Assembly: GCA_025656675.1 (NCBI GenBank) | Contig: JAHXHN010000006.1 | Coordinates: forward strand, 100,455 to 164,454 | Source of the DNA: Candidatus Thiodiazotropha sp. (ex Codakia rugifera) | GTDB taxonomy: Bacteria; Pseudomonadota; Gammaproteobacteria; Chromatiales; Chromatiaceae | Length of the DNA stretch: 64,000 bases | Direction: 5' to 3' | Shown: positions 56,451 through 64,000 of the stretch, piece after piece | How the letters are laid out: each line of letters opens with the position of its first letter | Position numbering within the stretch: the stretch's first letter is position 1 | Made by a program: the position numbers and the translations under genes | Notes under the pieces: model-generated | The model's database searches: none | Told to the model about the DNA's origin: nothing | The model's input: the letters and a program-made list of their open reading frames with translations, nothing else

Positions 56451-56484
56451 TTGACAGAACATTCTAGCACAACTAATTTATAAT
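56451..56484 (+). promoter_or_regulatory. sigma70-like promoter of the beta-oxidation operon
   Basis: 'ttgaca' at 56451-56456 is followed after 17 bases by 'taattt' (56474-56479) and by a perfect 'tataat' at 56479-56484, which lies 22 bases away. The likely -10 is therefore one of these overlapping hexamers. Confidence 0.65.
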
Positions 56485-56490
56485 AAAAAA

Positions 56491-56500
56491 CGAACGCTCG
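56491..56500. promoter_or_regulatory. candidate TetR operator
   Basis: 'cgaacgctcg' is palindromic at 8 of 10 positions and lies just downstream of the promoter, where bound repressor would block transcription. GAACG-type half-sites are seen for fatty-acid TetR regulators. Binding is inferred. Confidence 0.4.
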
Positions 56501-56573
56501 CTCTTTTTTAAGGTCTTATTTCAGAGAAATCAGCAACCCAGAGCCCTATTTTCAGGCCCTAGAGGACAGAAAC

Positions 56574-59039
56574 ATGATGACGTTGATAGTGATCGCTATC
56601 GCTATAGTTGTACTGATGACATTAGCCTATCGGGGTTCCAGCGCTGCTGCATTGAGTATCTCTTTGGCCTTATTGGCACTGGTTTCATCGTTATTGTCCG
56701 GTAACACGCTAACAACCTGGGTTTTTACAGCCCTGTTCGCAATCAGCCTGTTGACCTCCATTCCATCCATTCGCCGCAGTCTGTTTACAAAACCGGCATT
56801 AACCGTCATGCGGAAGGTCATGCCACCGCTCTCCGATACTGAGAGAGAGGCCATCGACGCCGGCAATGTGTGGTGGGATGGTGAACTCTTCAGTGGAAAA
56901 CCGAATTGGCAGCGTCTGATTTCAGGTTCCAAACCTGGGCTGAGTGATGAAGAACAGGCCTTTATCGACGGTCCTGTTTCCGAGCTTTGCCGGATGACCG
57001 ACAAATGGAAGATCAACCATCATTGGAACAAAATTCCTGATCCGATTATCAACTTTGTCTGCCGCAACGGTTTTCTCGGAATGATCATTCCAAAAAAGTA
57101 TGGCGGACTGGCATTTTCCCCTGTCGCACAATCCGAGGTGTTACTCCACCTGGGCAATACCGGTGGTGGTGTCAGCTACCTGGTCGGTGTACCCAACTCA
57201 CTTGGCCCCGGCGAGCTACTGATCAAATACGGGACAGAAGAGCAGAAAAACTACTACCTACCCCGCCTGGCCAATGGACAGGAGATCCCCTGCTTCGCCT
57301 TGACAGGCCCTACTGCAGGTTCAGATGCCACCTCGATACCGGATACCGGTATTGTTTGCGAGGGTGAGTGGGCAGGTGAAAAAGTGATCGGTATGCGGCT
57401 CAACTTTTCAAAGCGCTACATCACACTTGCACCGATCGCAACACTGGTCGGTCTTGCATTCAGACTCAAGGACCCGGATGGCCTGATCGGGGACATACAA
57501 GATTACGGCATTACCTGCGCACTGCTCCCGAGAGAGACCAAAGGGATGCAGATTGGGCGACGACACCTTCCCATTGGTGATTCGTTCCTGAATGGCCCGA
57601 TTGTAGGGGTCGATGTTTTTGTACCGTTAAGTTTCATCATTGGTGGTGTTGAAATGGCCGGTAAAGGGTGGCGCATGTTGGTCAATTGCCTCTCCGTCGG
57701 CCGTGCCGTTACCCTACCGACGACAGCCGTGGCTGTCGGAAAACGAGCACTGCTCGGCACAAGTGCCTATGCCAATCTACGAAAACAGTTTGGCGTTTCC
57801 ATTGATCAGTTCGAGGGTATACAAAAACCGCTGGCGAGAATCGCAGGCCTCACCTATATCATCAACGCCTCACGTCTTCAGACCATTCAGTCAATCGTGG
57901 ACGGCAATAAACCCAGCGTACCTTCAGCAATCTTAAAATACCACACCACCGAAATGGCACGTCAGTGCCTCCTCGATGCTATGGATATCCATGCGGGCAA
58001 AGCCGTCATCAAAGGTCCAAACAACTATATCGCGGATATGTATGAGTCAATTCCGGTGGCGATCACTGTAGAGGGCGCGAATATACTGACCCGCAATTTG
58101 ATGATCTTCGGTCAGGGTGCAATTCGTTCACATCCCTATGTCCTGCAAGAGATGGCATTGCTACAGAAAGGGGATGGGGACGATGTGGTTGCTGAATTTG
58201 ATCAAACATTGGCGGCCCATGTCGGTTATACAATCACTAATTTTGCCCGTTCTGTGATCATGGGCGTTGGGCTGTCCCGCGAAGCCACAGTGACGGATAT
58301 CACTCATCTGCTACCCTACTATCGTCATTTTAACCGGCTCAGCAGTCTGTTTGCGTTGACTGCCGATGTAGCCATGCTCAATCTGAATGCTAAGCTGAAA
58401 TTCATGGAGATGCTTTCAGCACGCCTGGGTGATCTGCTGAGTATGCTCTATCTCGGAAGCATGGTGATCAAGCAACATGAGGAGAGCGATAACACGGATG
58501 AAGAGTGGCCGGTTGTGAAATGGGCACTCGACTATCTGCTCTACCAATACCAGGTCGCCTTTGATGAACTGTTGGCAAACTGGCCGAACAGGTGGGTAGC
58601 TGCAGTTTTGAAACGCATCGGCTTTCCAATCGGTGGCCGGTTTGTCGCGCCGAAAGATAAGTTGGAAAAAGAGGTCGTCCGGCTGTTTGCCGATGACAAC
58701 GATACAAGACGCGCATTGACTGGGGGTCTGTTCATGGAGGTCACAGCAAACAATCCATTGGCCGAAGTCAACCAGGTCTTTCTAGAGAGCCTTGCGCTGA
58801 GGCCACTGATGAAGAGAGTCGCGACAGCTATTCGATCAGGCAAGTTGGCGAAATCTCAAGGAGCGGCCCTTGTTGATTCAGCGCTTGATTCAAACCTGAT
58901 AACAGCACAGGAGGCAGATCAGTTGAGGCAGTTTGACCGACACTTGATGACCATCACCGCTGTCGATGATTTTGATGAATCGGAACTGATCCGTACAACG
59001 TACGACAATAAAGATGACTTACAGCTGATCACAGGCTGA
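56574..59039 (+). CDS. fadE: FadE-type acyl-CoA dehydrogenase
   Basis: An 821-residue membrane-associated acyl-CoA dehydrogenase that introduces the first double bond of beta-oxidation. Two N-terminal hydrophobic segments (residues 2-40 and 45-62) are followed by the dehydrogenase core ('GGLAFSPVAQSEVLLHLGNT', 'CFALTGPTAGSDA', 'VEGANILTRNLMIFGQGAIR'). The DUF1974-type C-terminal domain is typical of the E. coli FadE class and gives the length. First gene of the operon, with the TetR-like gene opposite; 12 bp before the next gene. Confidence 0.94.
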   Translation: MMTLIVIAIAIVVLMTLAYRGSSAAALSISLALLALVSSLLSGNTLTTWVFTALFAISLLTSIPSIRRSLFTKPALTVMRKVMPPLSDTEREAIDAGNVWWDGELFSGKPNWQRLISGSKPGLSDEEQAFIDGPVSELCRMTDKWKINHHWNKIPDPIINFVCRNGFLGMIIPKKYGGLAFSPVAQSEVLLHLGNTGGGVSYLVGVPNSLGPGELLIKYGTEEQKNYYLPRLANGQEIPCFALTGPTAGSDATSIPDTGIVCEGEWAGEKVIGMRLNFSKRYITLAPIATLVGLAFRLKDPDGLIGDIQDYGITCALLPRETKGMQIGRRHLPIGDSFLNGPIVGVDVFVPLSFIIGGVEMAGKGWRMLVNCLSVGRAVTLPTTAVAVGKRALLGTSAYANLRKQFGVSIDQFEGIQKPLARIAGLTYIINASRLQTIQSIVDGNKPSVPSAILKYHTTEMARQCLLDAMDIHAGKAVIKGPNNYIADMYESIPVAITVEGANILTRNLMIFGQGAIRSHPYVLQEMALLQKGDGDDVVAEFDQTLAAHVGYTITNFARSVIMGVGLSREATVTDITHLLPYYRHFNRLSSLFALTADVAMLNLNAKLKFMEMLSARLGDLLSMLYLGSMVIKQHEESDNTDEEWPVVKWALDYLLYQYQVAFDELLANWPNRWVAAVLKRIGFPIGGRFVAPKDKLEKEVVRLFADDNDTRRALTGGLFMEVTANNPLAEVNQVFLESLALRPLMKRVATAIRSGKLAKSQGAALVDSALDSNLITAQEADQLRQFDRHLMTITAVDDFDESELIRTTYDNKDDLQLITG

Positions 59040-59051
59040 GAGGACGCACCA

Positions 59052-61469
59052 ATGAATGCTACTGAACCCATGAGTACCCATGATGAAAGCCGGTCTAAGA
59101 TCGATAGTATGATCATCAACCGTGTAGCTGTTCTGGGCGCTGGCGTGATGGGTGCGCAGATCGCCGCTCATTTCGCCAATGTCGGCATCCCCTCACTCCT
59201 GTTTGACCTGCCCAAGGAGGGCAAAGATCCCAGCTCAATTGCAAGGCAGGCTATCAAAGCACTTAAAAAACAGAAGCCGGAACCACTCGCCGATCCAGGC
59301 TTCTCTAGCAGAATCTCTGCCTGTAACTACAACGATGATCTCGAACTGCTCACCGATTGTGACCTGGTGATTGAGGCGATAGCTGAAAGACTCGAATGGA
59401 AAACGGATCTTTACCAAAAAATCACTCCCTATCTTAGTGCTGATGCGATACTGGCCAGCAACACCTCGGGTATCTCAATCACACACTTGGCCGAAGGTGT
59501 CCCAGAGCGAATTCGCGCCCATTTTCTTGGCATCCATTTCTTCAATCCACCAAGATACATGCCACTGGTTGAGTTGATTCCACAACCGCAAACAGCGCCT
59601 GAAGTACTCGACAGCATAGAAGGCTTTTGCGTCAGCACGCTGGGTAAAGGAGTGGTTAGAGCAAGGGATACAGCAAATTTCATTGCCAATCGACTTGGGC
59701 TCTTCTCAATGATGTCGACTTTTTATCACGCCAACCGGCTCGGGTTGAATTTCGAAACAGTCGATGAGCTGACCGGCAAATCCCTGGGTCGCCCGAAAAG
59801 CGCAACCCTGCGTACCGCCGATCTGGTAGGACTCGACACACTGCGTCATGTCATGCTGAATGCCTCGACCAATCTCGTGGACGACCCCTGGGTTTCGATC
59901 TACAAGATACCGGGTTGGCTCGAGGCATTAGTGGACAATGGCGCACTCGGAGCGAAGACAAAGGCAGGTGTATACAAGAAGCAGGATGGTGACATTCTAG
60001 TCTATGAAGCCAGCAATAACAGTTACAGAAAACGTAAAGTAAAAATCCCAGGGAAGGTTGATAAAGTACTGAAGGACTATAAAAACCCGCGTCGTATCGA
60101 AAACCTTCAGGCTATCAAAGATCCTCATGCCGAGTTTCTATGGGCCATTCAGCGGGATGTTTTTCACTATGCCGCCTATCTGCTGGACACAATTGCCGAC
60201 AACGCACGGGATGTCGATCTGGCAATACGCTGGGGATTTGGTTGGAAACAGGGCCCGTTTGAAATCTGGCAGCAAGCCGGTTGGACCCGTATCGCCGAAC
60301 TGATCCAGGCTGATATTGATGCAGGAAAAACAATAAGCAGTGAACCGCTACCGGCCTGGGTCAGCGACCTGGATGCGATCCATACACCTCAGGGATCCTG
60401 GTCGCCCTCCTCCAACAGCTATCGACCCAGATCCACACTCCCGACCTACCGACGTCAACGCTGGCCTGAACGACTGGTTGGTGAACAGGCAACTGAACAG
60501 GAAATCCTGTTCGAGAATGATGCAACGAGATTCTGGCTAACCGATGGTGATGTCGGTGTACTGACCTTCAAGACCAAGATGCATACCATGGACAGTACAG
60601 TGCTGGACAGTCTTAACCAGGCCATTGAACTGGCCGAACAACGATTGTCAGGGATGGTGATCTGGCATCCGGATGAGCCCTTCAGTGCAGGAGCCGATCT
60701 GAAATCATTCGTACCCGTAGCCATGAAGAGTATGTTACCCGGCAACAACGCTCTGGATAATCTACTCAAGCGTTTTCAACTCAGCTGTATCCGGATGCGC
60801 AAATCCAACATCCCCGTCGTGGCCGCTGTTCAAGGCTTGGCCATCGGTGGCGGATGCGAACTGATGATGCAATGCGATCGGGTGGTGGCCGCACTTGAAA
60901 GCTACATTGGCCTTGTTGAGGTGGGGGTCGGTCTGATCCCTGCTGGCAGCGGCTGTATGGAGCTGGCTCGACGGGCCAGTATAAAAGCGGCAGATGGCGA
61001 TCTTTTCGAACACCTGAAAGGCATCTTCGAAACAGTCGCCATGGGTAAAGTGGCCACCAGTGCCGAGCAGGCAAAGAGGTTCGGGTTTCTTCGCGAATCC
61101 GATGTGGTGGTCATCAACCGTCATGAAGTCCTGCATGCCGCCATTGCCCAGGTGCGAGCACTCAGTGCCGCCAACTACAGACCACCTGCCGAGCAACCGA
61201 TCCGTGCCGGCGGACGCGAAGCCATCGCCAACCTGAAAGCCGCGATGACCAATATGCACGCCGGGGGATTTATCTCCGACTACGACCTCAGAATTGGCAA
61301 TCTTGTTGCTGATGCACTCTGTGGTGGGCCCGTCGATGGTGGCACCGAACTGCCCGAGTCCTGGTATTTGAGGTATGAACGAGAAGGTTTTCGCTCGCTG
61401 TTGAAGAGCACTAAAACCCATGCCCGCATCAAGCATATGCTGGACACCGGCAAGCCGTTGCGAAACTGA
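59052..61469 (+). CDS. 3-hydroxyacyl-CoA dehydrogenase / enoyl-CoA hydratase
   Basis: An 805-residue bifunctional beta-oxidation enzyme. The N-terminal half is the dehydrogenase ('VAVLGAGVMGAQIAAHFANV', 'SNTSGISITHLAEG', 'GIHFFNPPRYMPLVELI'). The C-terminal half is the crotonase ('DEPFSAGADLKSF', 'GLAIGGGCELMMQCD', 'EVGVGLIPAGSG'). The order (dehydrogenase first) is as in FadN and opposite to FadB. It follows fadE by 12 bp and precedes the thiolase by 14 bp, so all three are co-transcribed. Confidence 0.94.
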   Translation: MNATEPMSTHDESRSKIDSMIINRVAVLGAGVMGAQIAAHFANVGIPSLLFDLPKEGKDPSSIARQAIKALKKQKPEPLADPGFSSRISACNYNDDLELLTDCDLVIEAIAERLEWKTDLYQKITPYLSADAILASNTSGISITHLAEGVPERIRAHFLGIHFFNPPRYMPLVELIPQPQTAPEVLDSIEGFCVSTLGKGVVRARDTANFIANRLGLFSMMSTFYHANRLGLNFETVDELTGKSLGRPKSATLRTADLVGLDTLRHVMLNASTNLVDDPWVSIYKIPGWLEALVDNGALGAKTKAGVYKKQDGDILVYEASNNSYRKRKVKIPGKVDKVLKDYKNPRRIENLQAIKDPHAEFLWAIQRDVFHYAAYLLDTIADNARDVDLAIRWGFGWKQGPFEIWQQAGWTRIAELIQADIDAGKTISSEPLPAWVSDLDAIHTPQGSWSPSSNSYRPRSTLPTYRRQRWPERLVGEQATEQEILFENDATRFWLTDGDVGVLTFKTKMHTMDSTVLDSLNQAIELAEQRLSGMVIWHPDEPFSAGADLKSFVPVAMKSMLPGNNALDNLLKRFQLSCIRMRKSNIPVVAAVQGLAIGGGCELMMQCDRVVAALESYIGLVEVGVGLIPAGSGCMELARRASIKAADGDLFEHLKGIFETVAMGKVATSAEQAKRFGFLRESDVVVINRHEVLHAAIAQVRALSAANYRPPAEQPIRAGGREAIANLKAAMTNMHAGGFISDYDLRIGNLVADALCGGPVDGGTELPESWYLRYEREGFRSLLKSTKTHARIKHMLDTGKPLRN

Positions 61470-61483
61470 TCGAGGAGAGTGAG

Positions 61484-62668
61484 ATGAGTGAACAGGCCTA
61501 TATTGTCGCAGCAAGGCGCACACCCGTTGGCAAGGCCCCTCGTGGCGTATTCCGCCAAACCCGTCCGGACGATCTGCTATCCCATGTTCTGCAAGGCGTT
61601 GTCAGTGACTGTGGTGGTTTGAAGGGCGAACAGATCGACGATGTCATCGTCGGCTGCGCCATGCCTGAAGCGGAACAGGGACTCAATGTTGCCCGCATCG
61701 CCAGCCTGTTGGCCGGTCTTCCAGACAGTGTCCCCGGTGTTACAGTCAACCGCTTCTGCTCATCCGGCCTGCAGAGTATTGCCATGGCGGCAGATCGGAT
61801 TCGTCTCGGCGAGGCGGATATCATCATCGCCGGTGGTGTGGAGAGTATGAGTATGGTGCCGATGATGGGCAACAAGGTCTCAATCAATCCTGCGGTGTTT
61901 GAAGATGAGCATATCGCCATTGCCTATGGGATGGGGATCACCGCCGAAAATGTAGCGAGTCGCTGGAAAGTCAGCCGGGAAGATCAGGATGCCTTTGCCC
62001 TGCGAAGTCACCAACGGGCCTTGACTGCTACGACCGCCGGGCACTTCAATCAGGAGACACTTCCCTATCCGGTACGACAACACCTGCCTGAGAGTGATGG
62101 CACGATCCGTCTGGTTGAGCGTCTGGTGGAATCCGACGAAGGACCCAGGGCGGATTCAACCCTTGAAGGGTTGGCAAGACTGCGACCGGTTTTCTCCGCC
62201 AAAGGCAGCGTCACTGCAGGCAACAGCTCGCAGATGAGTGATGGGGCTGGCGCATTGTTGTTGATGAGCGAGCGCAAGATGAAGGCACTCAAGCTGGAAC
62301 CACTGGCACGTTTCGTCGGCTTCAGCTTGGCTGGCGTGCCTCCAGAAATCATGGGCATCGGACCGAAAGAGGCAATCCCACGACTGGAAAAACAGACCGG
62401 TATCGCACTACATCAAGTCGATTGGATCGAGCTGAACGAGGCATTTGCGGCACAGGCCCTGGCAGTCATGCGGGAGTTGGGTATGGATCCGGAAAAGGTC
62501 AACCCTCTCGGCGGGGCCATTGCCCTTGGACACCCGCTGGGTGCAACGGGTGCAATCCGCTCAGCAACCCTGATACACGGTCTGCAAAGAACCGGACAGC
62601 GCTATGGGATGGTCACCATGTGTATTGGTACAGGTATGGGTGCTGCAGGACTTTTCGAACGCTGTTGA
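61484..62668 (+). CDS. fadA: acetyl-CoA acyltransferase (thiolase)
   Basis: A 394-residue thiolase for the last beta-oxidation step. The nucleophilic Cys lies in 'VTVNRFCSSGLQSIAM'; the His of 'GGAIALGHPLGATGAI' and Cys of 'MVTMCIGTGMG' complete the active site; 'LNEAFAAQALAV' is the family signature. Length fits a 3-ketoacyl-CoA thiolase. 'ggagag' precedes the ATG. Its partner is the bifunctional enzyme just upstream. Confidence 0.95.
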   Translation: MSEQAYIVAARRTPVGKAPRGVFRQTRPDDLLSHVLQGVVSDCGGLKGEQIDDVIVGCAMPEAEQGLNVARIASLLAGLPDSVPGVTVNRFCSSGLQSIAMAADRIRLGEADIIIAGGVESMSMVPMMGNKVSINPAVFEDEHIAIAYGMGITAENVASRWKVSREDQDAFALRSHQRALTATTAGHFNQETLPYPVRQHLPESDGTIRLVERLVESDEGPRADSTLEGLARLRPVFSAKGSVTAGNSSQMSDGAGALLLMSERKMKALKLEPLARFVGFSLAGVPPEIMGIGPKEAIPRLEKQTGIALHQVDWIELNEAFAAQALAVMRELGMDPEKVNPLGGAIALGHPLGATGAIRSATLIHGLQRTGQRYGMVTMCIGTGMGAAGLFERC

Positions 62669-62688
62669 TCTCAGGAGAGGAGAACCAC

Positions 62689-63177
62689 TTGGCGAATGAC
62701 ACGGCAAACACACCTGAAGAACGGGTCGTAGCACTTTGGAGACGTTTCGGTAACAGTGCTTTTGGCAGGCGTCTCTACAGCTTCCTGTTCAGTCGCATGG
62801 TCCCCTACACAGGCACCATCCGTCCGATGATCGAAGAGATAACGCCTGGACGGGCATCGGTCACCATCGAAGACCGGAAGATCCTGCGTAACCATCTCCA
62901 CTCTATCCATGCCATTGCACTTGCAAATCTGGGTGAACTGGCTAGCGGTCTGGCTGTTATCGCGGCCCTGCCCAAAGCGACTAAAGGCATCGTCACCAGC
63001 CTTGAAATCGATTACACAAAGAAGGCCCGGGGTAAACTTACCGCAATCGGAGAGGCGCAGGTACCGGACAGAATCAACGACACAATCACCCTGCAGGCCC
63101 GTGCAACCATCTGGGATAGTGTTGGTGACAGTGTAGCAACCGTCACAGCTCAATGGCTGTTGAGTCCCCGGGACTAA
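62689..63177 (+). CDS. hot-dog thioesterase-like protein (DUF4442)
   Basis: 162 residues with a TTG start at 62689, preceded by 'ggagaacc'; the frame runs open 267 bases further upstream inside fadA but has no ribosome site there. 'NHLHSIHAIALANLGELASG' and 'PKATKGIVTSLEIDYTKKAR' match DUF4442/PaaI-type hot-dog thioesterases. It probably releases fatty acids from stalled CoA esters in the beta-oxidation pathway. Gap to fadA is 20 bp. Confidence 0.85.
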   Translation: MANDTANTPEERVVALWRRFGNSAFGRRLYSFLFSRMVPYTGTIRPMIEEITPGRASVTIEDRKILRNHLHSIHAIALANLGELASGLAVIAALPKATKGIVTSLEIDYTKKARGKLTAIGEAQVPDRINDTITLQARATIWDSVGDSVATVTAQWLLSPRD

Positions 63178-63182
63178 TCAAT

Positions 63183-64000
63183 ATGCATGATGAGTCAGTC
63201 CTTGAGACACCCTTCACTGTCCATACCGGCATTCGAGTTCCAATCATTTGCGGCCCTATGTACCCCTGCTCCAATCCTGAACTTGTAGCTGCTGCATCCA
63301 GTGCCGGTGGGCTGGGTATCATCCAGCCGGTATCCATGACCTTTGTTCATGGACACAATTTTCGAGAAGGGATCAAACTGATTAGAAGCATCACAGACAA
63401 ACCTATCGGCATGAATGCCCTGATCGAAAAATCATCCAGGAAATATCATGAGAGGATGGTTGAATGGGTCGATATTGCACTGGATGAAGGAGTACGCTTT
63501 TTTATTACATCCCTGGGCAATCCACGTTGGGTCGTCGACCGGGTAAAGGCCTATGACGGTATCGTTTACCACGATGTCACTGAAAGGAAGTGGGCATTGA
63601 AGGGACTGGACGGGGGTATTGACGGTCTGATCGCAGTCAACAACAGAGCCGGAGGACATGCCGGAGCCCGATCACAATTGGAACTATTGGATGAGTTGGG
63701 TGACCTGAATGTGCCTCTCATTTGTGCAGGTGGCATAGGATCGGAACAACAATTCAGTGAAGCGATCAAGCAAGGTTATGCGGGCTGTCAACTTGGCACA
63801 CGATTCATTGCAACAACCGAATGTCATGCAGCGATGCCCTACAAGCAGGCTGTCGTCAATGCCGACGAGGACGATATCGTGCTCAGCGATCGTATTACCG
63901 GCGTACCTGTCTCAATCATAAAAACACCCTATATTGATAAAGTCGGAATCAAGGCTGGCGCATTTGCCCGTTGGATGCTGAAAGGGAATAAAACCAAACA
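63183..64000 (+). CDS. nitronate monooxygenase-like flavoprotein, partial
   Basis: Runs off the right edge with no stop (272 residues visible). 'IICGPMYPCSNPELVAAAS' at the N-terminus, 'VNNRAGGHAGARSQLELL', 'PLICAGGIGSEQQF' and 'GCQLGTRFIAT' are the FMN-binding elements of the 2-nitropropane dioxygenase/nitronate monooxygenase family. Members in fad operons may act on enoyl substrates. ATG 5 bp after the thioesterase stop; it has no strong ribosome site. Confidence 0.88.
   Translation, partial: MHDESVLETPFTVHTGIRVPIICGPMYPCSNPELVAAASSAGGLGIIQPVSMTFVHGHNFREGIKLIRSITDKPIGMNALIEKSSRKYHERMVEWVDIALDEGVRFFITSLGNPRWVVDRVKAYDGIVYHDVTERKWALKGLDGGIDGLIAVNNRAGGHAGARSQLELLDELGDLNVPLICAGGIGSEQQFSEAIKQGYAGCQLGTRFIATTECHAAMPYKQAVVNADEDDIVLSDRITGVPVSIIKTPYIDKVGIKAGAFARWMLKGNKTK

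Noticed and set aside
62422-62688. Upstream extension of the thioesterase reading frame
   Set aside because: It overlaps fadA out of frame; the TTG at 62689 with 'ggagaacc' begins where family similarity begins.
1-64000. CRISPR array, phage defence cluster, integrase or tRNA
   Set aside because: No regularly spaced repeats, no recombinase or restriction genes, and no tRNA cloverleaf were noticed on reading; a covariance search was not possible.

Overview
The window is about 64 kb of chromosome from a free-living-type gammaproteobacterium. Canonical gammaproteobacterial gene orders (recR-ybaB-dnaX, sdhCDAB-sdhE, tesA/ybbA-ybbP), an aerobic electron-transport gene set and moderate base composition support this. 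The mix with LL-diaminopimelate aminotransferase, 2-oxoacid:ferredoxin oxidoreductase and copper efflux recalls sulfur-oxidising Chromatiales relatives (Sedimenticola/Thiodiazotropha-like). That assignment is inference. I see no phage, insertion sequence with transposase, CRISPR array, toxin-antitoxin pair or tRNA.

Layout. 1-2.8 kb: ArsC-like gene (partial) and the lysine/diaminopimelate pair dapL-lysA. 2.9-3.1 kb: a MITE-like repeat. 3.2-6.8 kb: a sensor kinase and HD-GYP response regulator operon. 7-8.3 kb: two unknown proteins around a very large inverted repeat. 8.3-11.7 kb: a copper ATPase with an extra C-terminal metal-binding domain, and hinT. 11.7-14.5 kb: recR, ybaB, dnaX. 14.7-20.7 kb: sdhCDAB, sdhE and malic enzyme maeB. 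21-27.4 kb: a coiled-coil unknown, an SGNH-like lipoprotein, DAHP synthase, a YbaK-type deacylase, a PqiA-like protein, an amidohydrolase, a DUF3465 protein and HspQ. 27.5-32.5 kb: a DUF3581 protein, SRP RNA, a second MITE copy, tesA and the ybbAP ABC transporter.

33-44.2 kb looks like a periplasmic copper-handling region. It holds a CotA-like multicopper oxidase, two FKBP-type prolyl isomerases, a secreted unknown, and a CusB/CusA efflux pair in which CusB carries four Cys/His metal-binding modules. No outer-membrane CusC or CusF is present in the window. 44.3-51.4 kb: two unknowns, a ferritin-like protein, a two-subunit 2-oxoacid:ferredoxin oxidoreductase whose large-subunit gene overlaps an OmpA-family lipoprotein gene, a TlpA-type thioredoxin and a small two-repeat protein.

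51.8-55.5 kb: a fused phosphate-binding/OmpA protein, a DUF547 protein, and two tandem secreted spondin-domain proteins. 55.7-64 kb: a TetR-family regulator divergent from a fatty-acid beta-oxidation operon (FadE-type acyl-CoA dehydrogenase, bifunctional hydroxyacyl-CoA dehydrogenase/enoyl-CoA hydratase, thiolase, hot-dog thioesterase, nitronate monooxygenase-like flavoprotein). That operon runs off the right end.

No single gene cluster is convincingly a wholly new system. The best candidates for new biology are the MITE family, the multi-module CusB in its copper neighbourhood, the OmpA-lipoprotein/Kor/ferritin-like cluster and the spondin pair.
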